Assembly (NCBI GenBank): GCA_964530005.1
Contig: CAZGZD010000001.1
Coordinates: forward strand, 1-64,000
Direction of reading: 5' to 3'
Length of the DNA: 64,000 nucleotides
Source: CAZGZD01 sp964530005
GTDB lineage: Bacteria > Patescibacteriota > Microgenomatia > UBA1406 > GWC2-37-13
The position numbers and the translations under genes were made by a program. A model generated the notes under the pieces. That model was not told the origin of the DNA. It ran no database searches and saw only the letters and a list, made by a program, of their open reading frames with translations. Of the stretch, positions 35,195-44,532 are shown one piece after another (positions within the stretch are counted from its first letter, which is position 1; every line of letters starts with the position of its first letter).

Positions 35195-35740
35195 CTATGT
35201 CCTTTGGAGTTGGTCTGTCGCGTAGTAAGAGACGATCGATGTCGCAACAATTACATTGAGCGATGTGTTAATGCCATACATCGGAATCTCAGCAATCTGG
35301 TCACACAGATCGAGTGTCTCTATTTTGACACCGTAGGTCTCATTGCCCACTACAAGGGCAAGTGGCGAGCTGTACTGTATCTCCCTATAATCTTTTGCCC
35401 GACTATCCTGCTCGACTCCTATAATCTGTATCGTATTTTTTGTCTTCAATCTCAATTCCGAAATCGCGTCACTTGCCATCTTCCGATATTCCCACGGCAC
35501 TACCTTGTATGTGCCCACAGATGCTTTCTTGATTTTATGATTTGGAGGTACTTCACAATCTCCACATAGGTATATTTCAGAGGCAGCCACAGCATCAGCC
35601 AACCGAAAAAGACCACCAATATTATACGTATCATACACATCCTCAAGGATGATAAAGATTGGTGCTCGAGATATTGATTTGGACTTTTGTATCGCCACGT
35701 CTTTGTCAACATTCCGTAGTTCCTTCGCTGTCAACTTCAT
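35195..35740 (-). CDS. TrmH/SpoU family RNA 2-prime-O-methyltransferase
   Basis: A 181-residue SPOUT methyltransferase. Motif 1 is EDVYDTYNIGGLFRLADA, motif 2 LALVVGNETYGV and motif 3 IAEIPMYGINTSLNVIVATSI, which form the trefoil-knot SAM site. It lacks the N-terminal RNA-binding extension of RlmB, so it is TrmH- or TrmL-like and may modify a tRNA. TATAAT (35746-35751) ends 5 bases before the ATG. It is transcribed away from the DUF11 gene. Confidence 0.88.
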   Translation of the reverse strand: MKLTAKELRNVDKDVAIQKSKSISRAPIFIILEDVYDTYNIGGLFRLADAVAASEIYLCGDCEVPPNHKIKKASVGTYKVVPWEYRKMASDAISELRLKTKNTIQIIGVEQDSRAKDYREIQYSSPLALVVGNETYGVKIETLDLCDQIAEIPMYGINTSLNVIVATSIVSYYATDQLQRT

Positions 35741-35787
35741 AATATATTATACCTTATAGGAGAATATTGCACTATTGAGTCCTATAG

Positions 35788-35816
35788 TTGACATTTGATA
35801 TACCCTGTAGTATAAT
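35788..35816 (+). promoter_or_regulatory. promoter of the DUF11 surface-protein gene
   Basis: TTGACA (35788-35793), a 17-base spacer and TATAAT (35811-35816) form a consensus sigma70 promoter. A CCTATAG word overlaps the -35 edge. The ATG is 9 bases after the -10, so the mRNA is nearly leaderless. Confidence 0.8.
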
Positions 35817-35825
35817 ACCATCTAT

Positions 35826-36485
35826 ATGAGAAATGTCCTTGTGTATGCGTCGCTTGTCTTCTTGTTTCTTATTGCAGTTGTAAGTACTGCGTACGGATCT
35901 TATGGCCAATATGAACCCACTCCATCGAAAGCTATCCTGATCGACAAACAGGTCGCCAAGCCATCTGACGAGAAAGGTGGAGGCAACAGCCAGGACTATG
36001 CTGATAATCTTAGTCCCTCTGATCCCCGATTTGTACCAGATCAGCATGTATTCTTTAAGCTTATTGTCAAAAATACCTCAGATACTGAGCTTACAGACGT
36101 TGAAGTGACAGACTCTGTCCCCGACTTTTTGGTACCAGTCGCTCATCCTGGCAACTTTGACTCAGACAGCCGTGAGATCACTTTCAATGCTGGCGATTTT
36201 GCTATTGATGAGGAAAAGACATATATTCTTGAGATGAAGTTCGTAGGCGATGGCGATCTGCCAGATGACCACAGCATCACCTGTGTCGTAAACGAAGCTC
36301 GAGCCAAATCTGATGATGTTGAAGATGAAGATACAGCGCAGGCGTGCGTCGAAAAACAGGTCGATGAGGAATCAACAATCGAGACAATACCATCGACAGG
36401 TCCTGAGCTTATGGGGCTTGTGGTTGCGGCTGAGATGGCTACACTTGGTGCCGGTATCTACCTTAATCGCAAAACTCGAAAATAA
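35826..36485 (+). CDS. DUF11-type surface protein with LPXTG-like tail
   Basis: A 219-residue exported protein. A signal peptide ends about residue 24 (VVSTAYGS). A DUF11-like beta domain with two cysteines follows (FFKLIVKNTSDTELTDVEVTDSVPDFL is its conserved start, here split by context). An acidic linker leads to ETIPSTGPE, a sorting-signal-like motif, then a hydrophobic helix and RKTRK tail. It is probably anchored by its C-terminal helix or by a sortase; no sortase gene is in the window. A consensus promoter precedes it. Confidence 0.75.
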   Translation: MRNVLVYASLVFLFLIAVVSTAYGSYGQYEPTPSKAILIDKQVAKPSDEKGGGNSQDYADNLSPSDPRFVPDQHVFFKLIVKNTSDTELTDVEVTDSVPDFLVPVAHPGNFDSDSREITFNAGDFAIDEEKTYILEMKFVGDGDLPDDHSITCVVNEARAKSDDVEDEDTAQACVEKQVDEESTIETIPSTGPELMGLVVAAEMATLGAGIYLNRKTRK

Positions 36486-36652
36486 ACTGATTTAAGAGTA
36501 CATCTCTCTCCTATATTCTCCATTCTTACGTTATTTTATTACCCTCTTCCTAAGTCAACCTCAATCAACTTACAATGTGTAGTGTGTGTAAAAGGGCTTT
36601 TGTGCACGTCTTGTGTATAAACAAAAATATGTTGTTGCAGAAGGGACTATCA

Positions 36653-36681
36653 TTGACTTTAGCCTTAAAATATGCTACACT
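36653..36681 (+). promoter_or_regulatory. strong promoter for a non-coding transcript
   Basis: TTGACT (36653-36658), a 17-base spacer ending TGC (extended -10) and TACACT (36676-36681). No start codon with a good frame follows at the usual 5-11 bases, unlike at protein genes here. The transcript should begin near 36688. Confidence 0.7.
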
Positions 36682-36683
36682 AT

Positions 36684-36930
36684 GGGTTAATATTGTGGGG
36701 GTAAGGGGGCACTATGCGCGCCACCTATTTATGCCTTTTGCAGTATTAAGTCAGTCGCTGGTATTGACCCCTTGTATTTGCATACAGGGTGGGAGCTGAA
36801 GATCTTAGATATTTATTGTCTAAGGTACGAAGCACTGCGATATCGGCCGCACCTTTACATTAAGGGTAGAGATAGTATAGGAGTTGGAGCTTAGCATTTG
36901 CTTGCTAAGTGTACGGCCAATATATGAGTC
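36684..36930 (+). ncRNA. candidate structured RNA, family unknown
   Basis: Downstream of a near-consensus promoter lies a stretch rich in hairpins: ACCC with TGTAT-TTGC-ATACA and GGGT (36767-36790), CTTAGA/TCTAAG (36802-36826) and CTTAGCA-TTTGCT-TGCTAAG (36890-36909), the last enclosed by GGCCG (36845-36849) with CGGCC (36914-36918). GGGTTAATATT (36684-36694) can pair with GGTATTGACCC (36760-36770) as an alternative. I do not find the landmarks of tmRNA, RNase P or SRP RNA. The 3-prime end is not defined. Confidence 0.45.
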
Positions 36931-37013
36931 TCAAACAGAAAAATCAAACCTATTTAGATAAAGTTGTATGGTAGTGAGGGTTGATATTGGGGAGATACTC
37001 CTTTCGAAGTACG

Positions 37014-37072
37014 CGGATGTTTCCATTTTGCAGATAAAGCTAAAAGCATTGTCTGTAGAGTGGAAACATTCG
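37014..37072. repeat. 12-bp inverted repeat before the GC-rich gene
   Basis: CGGATGTTTCCA (37014-37025) faces TGGAAACATTCG (37061-37072) across 35 bases, all paired with one G-T wobble. It marks the left edge of the GC-rich stretch. Confidence 0.45.
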
Positions 37073-37218
37073 ACAACTAAGAGAGGAAAGAGAGGTGACA
37101 AAGCAGATCAAGAAGACACGCCGTCGTGGAGGAAACCGAACCGAGAAAAGGAACGGAAGAGTCCAAGATGGTCGACGAAGCAAGATCCGAAACACAACCA
37201 AGAAAGGCTAGGGTCATC

Positions 37219-37743
37219 ATGACCAAGCGCACCCCCAAGACCAGGTGGCTGATCGCCATCCTGGCAACCGCCATGCTGCTGCTCTCCGGCTGCAGCCTGA
37301 TCGGTAACAACGACGACAGCCCGACGACGACGGCGACCAGCTCGGCGACCGAGGCCACCACGGCCACGGACGACGGCGGCGGGACGACCGACGTCAGCAG
37401 CGACGACCTCGCGCACTTCGTGCCGAGAGAACTCGCCGAGGGTGAGGAGCTGACCGCGATCGCTGGAACCTGTGTGGAGGGAGACGTCACTGTCATCCTC
37501 ACTGCAGGAGCCCGACCGGTCTTCGACGATCTCAGCGACACGGGGCACCTCACGTGCTTCAACTCGCCGACGAACGTCGTCAGCACATACGCCTCGCACA
37601 TCAGCGCGGCAACCCGGGACGAGCACGTCAGCAACATGCTCCACCTTGCGGGCCAGTGCGGTATGCCTCACGGCTGCCCACGCTTGCACGTGTTGGTGTG
37701 TGAAGATGGCGCGATCGTCGAAGACTACTGGGCCAACCGGTAG
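37219..37743 (+). CDS. GC-rich Cys-containing lipoprotein, probably acquired
   Basis: A 174-residue predicted lipoprotein: basic start, hydrophobic stretch and lipobox LLLSGCS (Cys25), then a Thr/Asp-rich linker and a soluble domain with five further cysteines (GTCVEG, HLTCFNS, GQCGMPHGCP, LVCEDG). I do not recognise the domain. Its third codon positions are almost all G or C, unlike every other gene here, and AAGAAAGG lies 11 bases upstream of the ATG where other genes have a -10 instead. Transfer from a high-GC organism or an assembly chimera are the two explanations. Confidence 0.65.
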   Translation: MTKRTPKTRWLIAILATAMLLLSGCSLIGNNDDSPTTTATSSATEATTATDDGGGTTDVSSDDLAHFVPRELAEGEELTAIAGTCVEGDVTVILTAGARPVFDDLSDTGHLTCFNSPTNVVSTYASHISAATRDEHVSNMLHLAGQCGMPHGCPRLHVLVCEDGAIVEDYWANR

Positions 37744-38171
37744 CAAGTTCGCAAGTTCGCGAACTAACAACTAGAGTTTGTGCTCCAGCCTTCCAGTCTT
37801 GAGAGGGTACCATAGCACGTTCTCGTGGAGAGTAGGGATGATATTCTGACCCTTGGGAGAATTTTTAGCACGCGTCTTCGGACAAATGCTTAGGATTCGG
37901 CTTTATGCCATGTATATGTTCGCTTGATCGCCCGGCTTACCCCGCCCCGCGACCCCTCGATCCGTGACCCCCGTCACACATATACATTCCCCTCTCCTTA
38001 AGCAGTGAGTAATTTACTGGTTGTTTGAGGAGGCTGCTCAAAGTACTTTGAGCAGAATTTATAAAAATTAGTTCTCAATTTTCTGATACTAAGAAATTGT
38101 GTCAAGAAAAATATGTCGTATATAAAGTCCGTAGATGCTACATTGACAAATTAACAATCATATAGTTCATA
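37744..38171. other. 428-bp gap, GC-rich then AT-rich
   Basis: No gene seen. The first 240 bases continue the GC-rich character and end with the small hairpin GTGAC-CCCC-GTCAC near 37970. The rest is AT-rich and holds a 22-base palindrome at 38034-38055. A TTGACA occurs at 38143-38148 but lacks a well-spaced -10. Confidence 0.5.
38034..38055. repeat. 22-bp perfect palindrome
   Basis: CTGCTCAAAGT is followed directly by its reverse complement. A third copy of the half-site, TTTGAGGAG, lies just upstream at 38024-38032. No T run follows, so a terminator is unlikely; an operator or the edge of the GC-rich insert is possible. Confidence 0.5.
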
Positions 38172-38897
38172 ATGAGAAAAATCACCAAAAGAAGACGTAT
38201 ATTGAATAGTGACGAAAGCATTATTGTCATCTCCCGCTACAGGACCGACACAATCCTTGAATCACAAAAAGCCCTCAAAAAGCTTGCCAAAAAACAGCAA
38301 ATCCTCGTATTTGCCCAGCGCGCCGGACGAAAAAGGCGCCACAGTGAGCCGGACAATCTCACAATCTACCGTCTCTGGACGTGGAATAGGCCATTGTCAT
38401 TATTTTCGATTATCAAACCTCTCATAAAATACAACAAAGTCAGAAATATCTTGATCCAGTTTGATTTTCGGACGTTTGGACGGAATTTCAACTCCAATCT
38501 TATCGTTCCACTTGTATTATTTCTCCTCAAGATGACCAACAAGCGTATCTATTTTGAATTCCATAGCTTTGTGCCTACGCAGCGAATTCGCAAGAATACC
38601 CCACTTAAGAAAAAAATTCAAAGACGAATATTCAATATTACACTTCAAATACTATATACATATATAAATAGTATGAGCACGAATATCATCGTATTCAAAC
38701 CATCCCTACGCACATCTCTTGCGGCATTTGTGCCTGAAAGTCGGATTATCCAACTTCCATCTACTCTTGTTCAGATAAGACGAAGTAAAGCAACTCCAGC
38801 GTCCCGAAAAAAGCTCCAGAGGACAGTTGATGACTACAGCGCAATCATCACCACACCCTACGATATAAGCCAAAGATACTCACTTGGAATTAAATAA
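38172..38897 (+). CDS. glycosyltransferase-like protein, N-terminal half only
   Basis: A 241-residue basic protein that resembles the N-terminal Rossmann half of GT-B glycosyltransferases (IIVISRYRTDTILESQKALKKL, ILVFAQRAGRKRR, IYFEFHSFVPT) but has no C-terminal nucleotide-sugar half with its E-x7-E motif. It may be truncated or rely on a partner. It precedes the large GT-C-like gene by 27 bases on the same strand. Function uncertain. Confidence 0.5.
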   Translation: MRKITKRRRILNSDESIIVISRYRTDTILESQKALKKLAKKQQILVFAQRAGRKRRHSEPDNLTIYRLWTWNRPLSLFSIIKPLIKYNKVRNILIQFDFRTFGRNFNSNLIVPLVLFLLKMTNKRIYFEFHSFVPTQRIRKNTPLKKKIQRRIFNITLQILYTYINSMSTNIIVFKPSLRTSLAAFVPESRIIQLPSTLVQIRRSKATPASRKKLQRTVDDYSAIITTPYDISQRYSLGIK

Positions 38898-38924
38898 CCC
38901 TCCGCAACAAGTACAATAAATCTT

Positions 38925-41900
38925 ATGAGGCGATTTTTGAAAAATCACTGGCCACCAGTTGTACTGGTGCTTATCACAATACTACTTTCTGCCCTCAACT
39001 ACACGCCTGGCACGTATTTGACTGGTTGGGATACGCTTCACCCTGAGTTTGATTTTGGCATCAATTTCAAAAGACTTATAAATGGCGTCTGGAGACCAGA
39101 GCAAGGGCTAGGCGCAATCGCCGGACATAGCCATATGAGTGATCTGCCACGGATAATTTTTATGTATTTGATGTCAGCAGTCGCCCCACTATCTTTCTTA
39201 AGATATTCCTATGTATTCCTGTGTCTTATACTTGGTCCACTTGGCATATATTACCTTATTCGCTATCTGCTTACGAGCTCCGCACACCACCCCCAAAATC
39301 TAAAAAAAGATCATATCTCGACAATAGTTGGCTTTCTGGCTGGGCTTTTGTATATCTTTAATCTGTCAACTGTCCAGATATTTGCGGTGCCTTTTGAGAT
39401 GTTTCCGACACAATATGCAGCGCTACCTTGGATTATGCTTTTTTCATTAAAGTTCCTACGAGTCGGAGGCCGGAAGAACCTGCTAATTCTGGCATGCGTG
39501 ACGCTTATATCCACTCCACAAGCATATGCTGCTCATTTGTGGATTGCATTCTTCCCGCTCTATGTACTTTTTCTGTGTATGTTCTGGGTCATGCAACCGA
39601 AAAAAGAAGTTGCCAAAAGAGGAATTCTACTTATCGTTGTGACGATTCTGGTCAACTCGTACTGGCTCCTTCCAAATCTCTATTATGATGCTTTCGATTA
39701 TCAGATTCCTATAGACACAAAGCAAAATAGAATTTTTTCCCAAGAATACCGAATCAAAAATAGAGAATTTGGATATATCGCAGATGTTTCGATAGTGCGT
39801 GGATTTCTTTTTAATTGGGAAATACACGATTTTCAAAAAGACAAGAGCGTGCAGCTACTTGAGCCATGGAGACAACACCTGGCGAATCCAATCATACTGA
39901 TTTTTGAGTATATAGTGAGCATTTTTGCACTCGCCGGAATCATCTTGGCAGTTTATAAAAAGAAAAAACTTTTCTTGATATTTATTCCATTTGTCATACT
40001 TCCGGTCATATTACTCACAAACAGCACACCGCCTTTTTCCAATTTTTTTGATTTTCTGATACTCAATCCTCTCCTTCGGGAGACTTTGAGATTTGTATTT
40101 ACGAAGCTCGCTCATCTTTTATTATTTGCATTAGTAATATACTTCTCACTTGCGTTGAGCATAATGCTCCCCTATCTTACACAACTGAATCGGAGACTTC
40201 TAATCGGGCTACTTGTCGTTGGGTTTATTGCTTTTGGCTATCCTGCCTATCAAGGCAATCTTATCTCACCAAAACTTCGTATAAATATCCCCCAGAAGTA
40301 TTTTGACTTCTGGCAGTTTATGAAACATCAAGATGATGGTGTGGTTCTTTCACTACCCCTGCATGAATTTACAGGTTGGACATTTACTGACTGGGAGTAT
40401 CAGGGATCAGGCTTTTTGTGGTTTGGACTCAAACAACCGCTTATCGATCGAGACAACGATCGCTGGAGTAAATCAAATGAGCGGGCGTACCGCGAATTCT
40501 GGTATGCGCTCTACTCGCAAAATCCCGCACTTTTTGCCTCAAATCTGGAGAAATTTAATATTCAATATATAGAAATAGACACAAGTGTGATATCCGAATC
40601 AAGAAAAAATGAAAACCAGATAATCTTTACTCGCGAGACAAATATGTTACTTGATCAACTCGTGAAAAATAAGATTCTGACTAAAATCTACGACACAAGT
40701 GGAATACGAGTATATAAAACTAGCAAAAAAAAGTTATATATAAGCGCGGTGTCGACTCCTCCCAATGTAGGACCTCCCTACATATGGACATTTGAGGACG
40801 AAGCATTTAGGCAATATGGCACATATACCACAAGGCGTCAAGAAAAAGAGAATGAGGATATTATATATCCATTTCGGGCACATACCATAGTCTCTGATCG
40901 ACTTTCAAGGGAAAATGTGCACATTGATGAGAGCTCAAACAGTCTCTTTATTCCAATTGATAATACAAGCGCATTGAAGACGCTGCTTGTGCCAGAATTC
41001 AATCAGACTGAAAGCATAATATATGCAGACTTATATTATGATACAAACGCAGTACAAAAAGATAGAATAATCCTCAAACTACTTGTGCCTAATTTATACG
41101 ACAATATTCGCTATATAGCAGTCAATCCGATAGAGTCTGGACAAAATAAGATCACGATAAACGGCAAAGATATATCTTATCCCGCTGGGCTGCATACTTC
41201 CTCAAAAACACCCATATATCTATCACATATCGCTCTACTTACAAAAAAGCCGAATATGATAAATGGTAAAAAATTCAATCTCTCGCTTTCTTTGAAAAAA
41301 ACACCAGACTCAATTTTGAGAATTCCTTTATCAAGGGAAAAAATAGACCTGAAAGCACGTGACATCTATAACCAAAATATAAATGACAAAAATATTTATC
41401 TATCTGATAATTCCACTCTGACCATATATGCTAAAAACTCATCAACAGGAGTCTTAATCGATCTTAAAAACCTTCACCACTCTACAGGATATATTCTGGT
41501 GACTCAATCGGCAAATAAAGAAGGAATACCTTTCAGAGTTTGCCTCAGAAACCTCTATTCCAAAAACTGTGTGCTCTACGACGAGCTTTCAGCATCAAAA
41601 TCACTATCGCAGGATGCTTTTCTTATCCCTCCGATGGATCAAAACTTGGGTTATACGCTTTCATTTGATAGTCTATCATATGGCAGTTACGCTTCAATAA
41701 ACGAATTGTCGGACGTGACCCTCTATCCTATTCCCTATAATTTTCTATCCCAACTTCAACTAATAAACACGCAGAGCCCACCAACCCGAGCCCAAAAAGT
41801 ATCTTCTGAATTCAAAAAAATAAGCTCGTTTAAATATATAGCTCAAGTATCTGCCAAAACAAATAGCTATCTCATCTTTAAACAAAGTTCTCATCCCGGC

Positions 41901-42173
41901 TGGCTCGCTTTTCAACTCCCGATTTCAGAAAACAAACTTACAGAATGGATCTCAAATAGCTTCCCATTCATATTGGGCAAAAGATTAGAACACGTTGAAG
42001 TAGATAACTGGGCCAATGGGTGGAAGCTGGAACCAAATAGTCAAAATCAACTCGTTGTGATTATATTCTGGCCACAATACCTTGAGTTTGCTGGCTTCGG
42101 CCTTCTTATCTTGGCAGTTCTCTCTACTCTTTATCTATCAAAAAAAGAGCTTGTCGTAACTCGTGAAAACTAG
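38925..42173 (+). CDS. large GT-C-like membrane protein with extracytoplasmic C-terminal region
   Basis: A 1082-residue protein. Residues 1-440 hold about twelve transmembrane helices with an acidic first loop (GWDTLHPEFDFG), as in GT-C glycosyltransferases; LPRIIFMYLMSA and PFEMFPTQYAALPW recall arabinofuranosyltransferase-like and YfhO-like proteins. Residues 450-1030 are a large extracytoplasmic beta-rich portion, and a last helix near residue 1055 returns to the membrane. TACAAT (38912-38917) ends 7 bases before the ATG. It probably transfers a sugar to a surface glycan; donor unknown. Confidence 0.65.
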   Translation: MRRFLKNHWPPVVLVLITILLSALNYTPGTYLTGWDTLHPEFDFGINFKRLINGVWRPEQGLGAIAGHSHMSDLPRIIFMYLMSAVAPLSFLRYSYVFLCLILGPLGIYYLIRYLLTSSAHHPQNLKKDHISTIVGFLAGLLYIFNLSTVQIFAVPFEMFPTQYAALPWIMLFSLKFLRVGGRKNLLILACVTLISTPQAYAAHLWIAFFPLYVLFLCMFWVMQPKKEVAKRGILLIVVTILVNSYWLLPNLYYDAFDYQIPIDTKQNRIFSQEYRIKNREFGYIADVSIVRGFLFNWEIHDFQKDKSVQLLEPWRQHLANPIILIFEYIVSIFALAGIILAVYKKKKLFLIFIPFVILPVILLTNSTPPFSNFFDFLILNPLLRETLRFVFTKLAHLLLFALVIYFSLALSIMLPYLTQLNRRLLIGLLVVGFIAFGYPAYQGNLISPKLRINIPQKYFDFWQFMKHQDDGVVLSLPLHEFTGWTFTDWEYQGSGFLWFGLKQPLIDRDNDRWSKSNERAYREFWYALYSQNPALFASNLEKFNIQYIEIDTSVISESRKNENQIIFTRETNMLLDQLVKNKILTKIYDTSGIRVYKTSKKKLYISAVSTPPNVGPPYIWTFEDEAFRQYGTYTTRRQEKENEDIIYPFRAHTIVSDRLSRENVHIDESSNSLFIPIDNTSALKTLLVPEFNQTESIIYADLYYDTNAVQKDRIILKLLVPNLYDNIRYIAVNPIESGQNKITINGKDISYPAGLHTSSKTPIYLSHIALLTKKPNMINGKKFNLSLSLKKTPDSILRIPLSREKIDLKARDIYNQNINDKNIYLSDNSTLTIYAKNSSTGVLIDLKNLHHSTGYILVTQSANKEGIPFRVCLRNLYSKNCVLYDELSASKSLSQDAFLIPPMDQNLGYTLSFDSLSYGSYASINELSDVTLYPIPYNFLSQLQLINTQSPPTRAQKVSSEFKKISSFKYIAQVSAKTNSYLIFKQSSHPGWLAFQLPISENKLTEWISNSFPFILGKRLEHVEVDNWANGWKLEPNSQNQLVVIIFWPQYLEFAGFGLLILAVLSTLYLSKKELVVTREN

Positions 42174-42195
42174 TACAAATTGGTATACTGAATTT

Positions 42196-44358
42196 ATGTC
42201 TACACTTGTCCACCTTCACGTCAAAAATCCCAAAGATGATGAGACGCCGATTGAGTCGGCTGTACAGATTTTTGCGTCCCTTTTGCCACGTGACTACTAC
42301 CCCATTGCAAAACGCGCAATATTCCCCTACCCGATCTATGCTTTTGAGATATATCTTTTGCAACAAACTGTATATTTCTATATCACGTGTGAAGCGCGGC
42401 AGGAGACATTAGTTAAAAGCCTTGTGACGGCGGCATTTCCAACAGCAGTCGTGACAAAGACAACAGATCCAATGACACTTGTGACTAGTCAAAAAAATAT
42501 TGTGCTCGGTGAAGAGGTGCTAAATGCCGCCTACATGTACCCCGTAAAGACATATTTGGATTATGAGGATGTTGATCCACTCGCATCCCTTGTCGGTTTC
42601 TTGGGTCGACAACCGAGAGACATACAAGCTGCAGTGCAGATTGCACTCAAACCAGCATCATTCCCATGGGCAGCGCGCGCGATGTCGAAAGCCAAGGCTA
42701 TGTTCCATGATGTGCCAGCCGACAAATACACACATAACCCCGAGTATCGAACCATATCTCGCAAGGCTGCATTTCAGGGTGGTAAAGCATGTATACGCAT
42801 CGTAGTATCGTCCAACACACACAGCTCACTTGGCTCCACGCTTCACAATCTTGGTGGTACATTCGGAAGCTTCTCACTTGGTGAAGGAAACCAATTCATA
42901 TTCAGACGTCGCTACACGACACCTCAAATCCTCCTTTCTAGAATAAAGACACGCACAATTCGACCTCACGAACGACACAACCAAATTCTGAATGCTCAGG
43001 AGCTAGCAACTATTTGGCATCCCCCAGGATTTCTGCTAGCTGGTGTAAAAAATATCACATGGGGAAAAACTCTAAAGGGAGAGCCACCCGAAAGCCTACC
43101 TGTCGTGGACTCTGTCAAAAAGAAAGAAGATGTTAATTTTTTCGCAAAGTGTGAGTTCAGAAATAAAAATCAGATATTTGGCATAAAGACGGAGGATCGC
43201 CGCAAACATATTTATGTGATTGGTAAGACAGGTGCCGGTAAGTCTACACTTATTGCCAATATGGCAATTGATGATATACGACGCGGACGAGGTATCGGCA
43301 TCATTGATCCACACGGAGATCTATCAAATATAATCCTTGATTACATTCCACGCCGCCGAATGCGCGACGTCGTATACCTTGAGCCCTTTGATACTACGCG
43401 TCCCTTTTCACTCAATGTTTTAGAGGTCAAAAATAAGCAGCACCGCGACCTTGTAGCCTCTGGAATTGTCTCAATATTTAATAAGATTTATGGCGAAAGC
43501 TGGGGACCGCGACTTGAGTATATTTTACGAAACTGTATTCTCACACTCCTTGAAGTGGAGGGGTGCACGTTGCCAGATATCCTTAAGCTTTTGGCGGATA
43601 AGAACTTTCGTGACAAGACAGTGGCGAAGCTTACCGACCCAGTACTATCTGATTTTTGGACCAAAGAATTTGCCAAGATGCCCGACAACTTGCGAGCTGA
43701 AGCCATATCGCCAATTCAAAATAAGGTAGGCCAGTTCGTCTCCTCTCGTATGATCCGCAATATTATAGGTGAGCCAAAATCAAGTATTGACTTACAAAAA
43801 ATTATGGATGAGGGAAAAATTCTCATTCTCAATCTTTCCCAAGGCAAGCTCGGCGAGGATAATGCGGCCCTTCTTGGTGCGATGATTATCACCCAAATTC
43901 AACTTGCCGCTATGAACCGGGCATATGTAGATGAGGACGCACGGCGTGATTTTTTCTTATATGTTGATGAGTTTCAGAATTTTGCAACAACAAGCTTTAT
44001 AAAGATTTTGTCTGAAGCTCGCAAATATCGCCTCTCACTTACTCTTGCGAATCAGTACATCGAGCAGATCGAGGAAGATGTGACTAAAGCTATATTTGGC
44101 AATGTTGGAACTCTGATAACGTTTGTGATTGGAGCACGGGATGCATATCCTTTGTCTAAAGAATACTCTGAGCTCTATACTGAGGGCGACCTTGTCTCAC
44201 TTGGCAAGTATGAGATTGTGCTCAAGCTATCAGTTGATGGACAGACATCAGCCCCATTCCCAGCTACAACAGTACCTTTGCCATCGCTTCGCAATGAAAA
44301 CAGCAAAAATATAATCAAGCTCTCAAAAGAAAAATTCGGGAGAGCTGTAAAAAGTTGA
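42196..44358 (+). CDS. VirD4/TraD-like type IV secretion or conjugation ATPase
   Basis: A 720-residue AAA-type ATPase. Walker A is VIGKTGAGKSTLIANM (residues about 340-355), IDPHGDLSNIIL follows, Walker B is FFLYVDEFQNFAT (about 586), and LTLANQYIEQI matches the family arginine/glutamine region. The N-terminal 300 residues are a soluble domain without membrane helices. I start at 42196 because TATACT ends 6 bases upstream; an earlier in-frame ATG at 42163 adds 11 residues inside the previous gene. Such proteins pump DNA or protein, or feed pili. No other T4SS gene is here. Confidence 0.82.
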   Translation: MSTLVHLHVKNPKDDETPIESAVQIFASLLPRDYYPIAKRAIFPYPIYAFEIYLLQQTVYFYITCEARQETLVKSLVTAAFPTAVVTKTTDPMTLVTSQKNIVLGEEVLNAAYMYPVKTYLDYEDVDPLASLVGFLGRQPRDIQAAVQIALKPASFPWAARAMSKAKAMFHDVPADKYTHNPEYRTISRKAAFQGGKACIRIVVSSNTHSSLGSTLHNLGGTFGSFSLGEGNQFIFRRRYTTPQILLSRIKTRTIRPHERHNQILNAQELATIWHPPGFLLAGVKNITWGKTLKGEPPESLPVVDSVKKKEDVNFFAKCEFRNKNQIFGIKTEDRRKHIYVIGKTGAGKSTLIANMAIDDIRRGRGIGIIDPHGDLSNIILDYIPRRRMRDVVYLEPFDTTRPFSLNVLEVKNKQHRDLVASGIVSIFNKIYGESWGPRLEYILRNCILTLLEVEGCTLPDILKLLADKNFRDKTVAKLTDPVLSDFWTKEFAKMPDNLRAEAISPIQNKVGQFVSSRMIRNIIGEPKSSIDLQKIMDEGKILILNLSQGKLGEDNAALLGAMIITQIQLAAMNRAYVDEDARRDFFLYVDEFQNFATTSFIKILSEARKYRLSLTLANQYIEQIEEDVTKAIFGNVGTLITFVIGARDAYPLSKEYSELYTEGDLVSLGKYEIVLKLSVDGQTSAPFPATTVPLPSLRNENSKNIIKLSKEKFGRAVKS

Positions 44359-44457
44359 TTCCACTTTTAAAATATCTTACCATCCAAATATTGGGATCTC
44401 AATAGCTTGAGCTTACTGGCCTCGGATTAATTCTTCTCCATTCAGGGTATTTTCTAG

Positions 44458-44477
44458 CTACGAAACGTAGTACTTTT
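44458..44477 (+). terminator. weak hairpin terminator after the ATPase gene
   Basis: CTACG-AAA-CGTAG followed by TACTTTT lies about 100 bases after the ATPase stop and before the next promoter. The stem is short, so termination efficiency is doubtful. Confidence 0.35.
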
Positions 44478-44496
44478 AAAAGAAAATAATATTTAG

Positions 44497-44526
44497 TTGA
44501 CTTCTTCTTTTTATCTATTGTATATT
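44497..44526 (+). promoter_or_regulatory. promoter of the 44533 gene
   Basis: TTGACT (44497-44502), an 18-base spacer and TATATT (44521-44526), with the ATG only 6 bases later. It fixes the gene start at 44533. Confidence 0.7.
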
Positions 44527-44532
44527 TACAAT

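Noticed and set aside
36684..36930. tmRNA, RNase P or SRP RNA
   Set aside because: The conserved core words of these RNAs are absent as far as I can read.
37108..37770. Antisense frames in the GC-rich stretch
   Set aside because: High GC creates long frames on all strands; only the 37219 frame has a lipobox and a ribosome site.
38034..38055. Rho-independent terminator
   Set aside because: The palindrome has no T run on either side.
42196..44358. Complete type IV secretion or conjugation locus
   Set aside because: Only the coupling-type ATPase is seen; no VirB4, VirB6 or relaxase genes lie in the window.
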